Below are positions 5,523 through 6,083 of a DNA stretch of 6,083 bases, piece after piece. Below the pieces are notes generated by a model. It did no database searches. It saw only the letters and a list, made by a program, of their open reading frames with translations, and was not told the DNA's origin. Position 1 is the first letter of the stretch; each line of letters opens with the position of its first letter. Position numbers and translations under genes: made by a program. This DNA is from an uncultured bacterium (GTDB lineage Bacteria; Verrucomicrobiota; Verrucomicrobiia; Opitutales; Intestinicryptomonadaceae), in NCBI GenBank assembly GCA_905214995.1, contig CAJMOT010000124.1, forward strand, positions 1-6,083, given 5' to 3'.

Positions 5523-5957
5523 ATGCAGACAATCGCCACATTGATTCCGGCGCACCCGAATTTCGAGCAGATGATGATGTTTTCTGCGGTCGGATTTCTG
5601 GTAGTGCTTTTCGTTCTGATGTTCCTGTCGCTCATGACTTCGTTCATCGGAAAGTTTTTCTCCCTCGCGCAGGGCGGGGCATCCAAACGGGCCGCCAAGC
5701 CCTCTGCGCCTTCCCAAAAGTCCGAAATTCCCGAAGGCCACGCCTTCGCGATTTCAGCGGCGGTCGCCGCCGTTCTCCCCGAACTCCGCGACGAAAGCGC
5801 CGAGCTGATCGCGGTTTTGTCCGCGGCGGCGGTTGCCATTGAGGAGGAGTGCCGGGTCGTCTCCGTGAAGCTCGCGCCGCCCGACATGTCGTTCGCGCGC
5901 CAGGGCAGAATGCAGATTTTTGCGTCAAAAAATTACACACCCGTTAAATTCAATTAA
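5523..5957 (+). CDS. OAD-gamma/MmdD-like membrane subunit of the decarboxylase
   Basis: A 144-residue protein with a single membrane span near the N-terminus (FSAVGFLVVLFVLMFLSLMTSFIG, residues 20-43), followed by an Ala/Pro/Ser/Lys-rich linker (50-70) and a second region HAFAISAAVAAVLPE (73-87) to AVAIEEECRVVSVK (103-116). This is the plan of the oxaloacetate decarboxylase gamma and methylmalonyl-CoA decarboxylase delta subunits, which anchor the carboxyltransferase and biotin carrier to the membrane pump and aid assembly. The C-terminal stretch SFARQGRMQIFASKNY (123-138) looks like the conserved tail of the longer members. In Veillonella the delta function is joined by a tiny epsilon subunit resembling the C-terminal part of delta; here one longer protein appears to cover both. 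AAGGA (5512-5516) lies 6 bases before ATG. The biotin carrier gene follows after 15 bases. Assignment rests on topology and context more than on sequence identity. Confidence 0.8.
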   Translation: MQTIATLIPAHPNFEQMMMFSAVGFLVVLFVLMFLSLMTSFIGKFFSLAQGGASKRAAKPSAPSQKSEIPEGHAFAISAAVAAVLPELRDESAELIAVLSAAAVAIEEECRVVSVKLAPPDMSFARQGRMQIFASKNYTPVKFN

Positions 5958-5972
5958 AAGGAACCGTTTTTT

Positions 5973-6083
5973 ATGAAAAAGTTGCGCATAACAGTAGAAG
6001 GCAAAACGTACGAAGTCGAAGTTGAAATCCTCGGCTCGAGAATCGCGTCCGTCGCTCCTGCGGCGGCCCCCGCACCGGCGCCC
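5973..6083 (+). CDS. Biotin carboxyl carrier protein, N-terminal part (3' truncated by window edge)
   Basis: Thirty-seven codons are visible, running off the right edge in frame. The product begins MKKLRITVEGKTYEVEVEIL and enters an Ala/Pro-rich stretch (SVAPAAAPAPAP). This is the usual start of the separate biotin carrier subunits (MmdC type) of Na+-pumping decarboxylases: a small beta-rich head, then a flexible Ala/Pro linker leading to the biotinyl domain. The biotinylated lysine (in an AMKM-type motif) and the domain itself lie outside the window and cannot be confirmed. AAAAGGAA overlaps the stop codon of the preceding subunit gene and lies about 10 bases from the ATG, so translation of the two is probably coupled. 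The carrier would shuttle the carboxyl group from MmdA to the membrane beta subunit expected downstream. Confidence 0.85.
   Translation, partial: MKKLRITVEGKTYEVEVEILGSRIASVAPAAAPAPAP

Overview
The window looks like a piece of a GC-rich bacterial chromosome from an anaerobic or fermentative bacterium. A cluster for propionate/methylmalonyl-CoA metabolism (methylmalonyl-CoA epimerase, carboxyltransferase subunit, OAD-gamma-like membrane subunit, biotin carrier) and a secreted-type Gfo/Idh/MocA oxidoreductase occur together. That pairing fits the PVC group (Verrucomicrobiota/Lentisphaerota) or Bacteroidota-like lineages. The high GC makes a PVC-type gut bacterium my tentative guess; I see no rRNA or other marker gene to settle it. 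There is no sign of a mobile element, CRISPR array, tRNA or rRNA.

Layout. (1) Bases 1-136 hold the C-terminal tail of an unidentified + strand gene and a strong hairpin terminator that it shares with the convergent gene. (2) 138-1439 on the - strand is a Gfo/Idh/MocA-family oxidoreductase with a Tat-like leader; its own promoter lies in the AT-rich divergent region 1440-1560. (3) 1596-2270 (+) is an unrecognised, very Ala-rich multi-pass membrane protein, followed after 39 bases by a clear gpmA (2310-3035), a cofactor-dependent phosphoglycerate mutase of glycolysis. (4) 3036-3304 is an AT-rich gap with a structured T-rich element and a good sigma70-like promoter. (5) 3305-6083 is the methylmalonyl-CoA gene cluster: mce (epimerase), mmdA (carboxyltransferase/decarboxylase alpha), a possible 38-codon small ORF, an OAD-gamma/MmdD-like membrane anchor, and the start of the biotinyl carrier protein, which runs off the right edge.

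How the genes work together. In the succinate-propionate route, methylmalonyl-CoA mutase makes (R)-methylmalonyl-CoA. Mce converts it to the (S) form, MmdA moves the carboxyl group to biotin on the carrier protein, and a membrane beta subunit (expected just past the window, not seen) decarboxylates carboxybiotin while exporting Na+. The gamma/delta-like anchor ties the soluble subunits to the membrane. The reverse reading, as a propionyl-CoA carboxylase, is less likely because an OAD-gamma-like gene sits in the cluster.

I found no convincing undescribed system. The items most worth checking are the small ORF with an excellent ribosome binding site between mmdA and the anchor gene, the unrecognised membrane protein with its unclear start, and the defective twin-arginine motif of the oxidoreductase.
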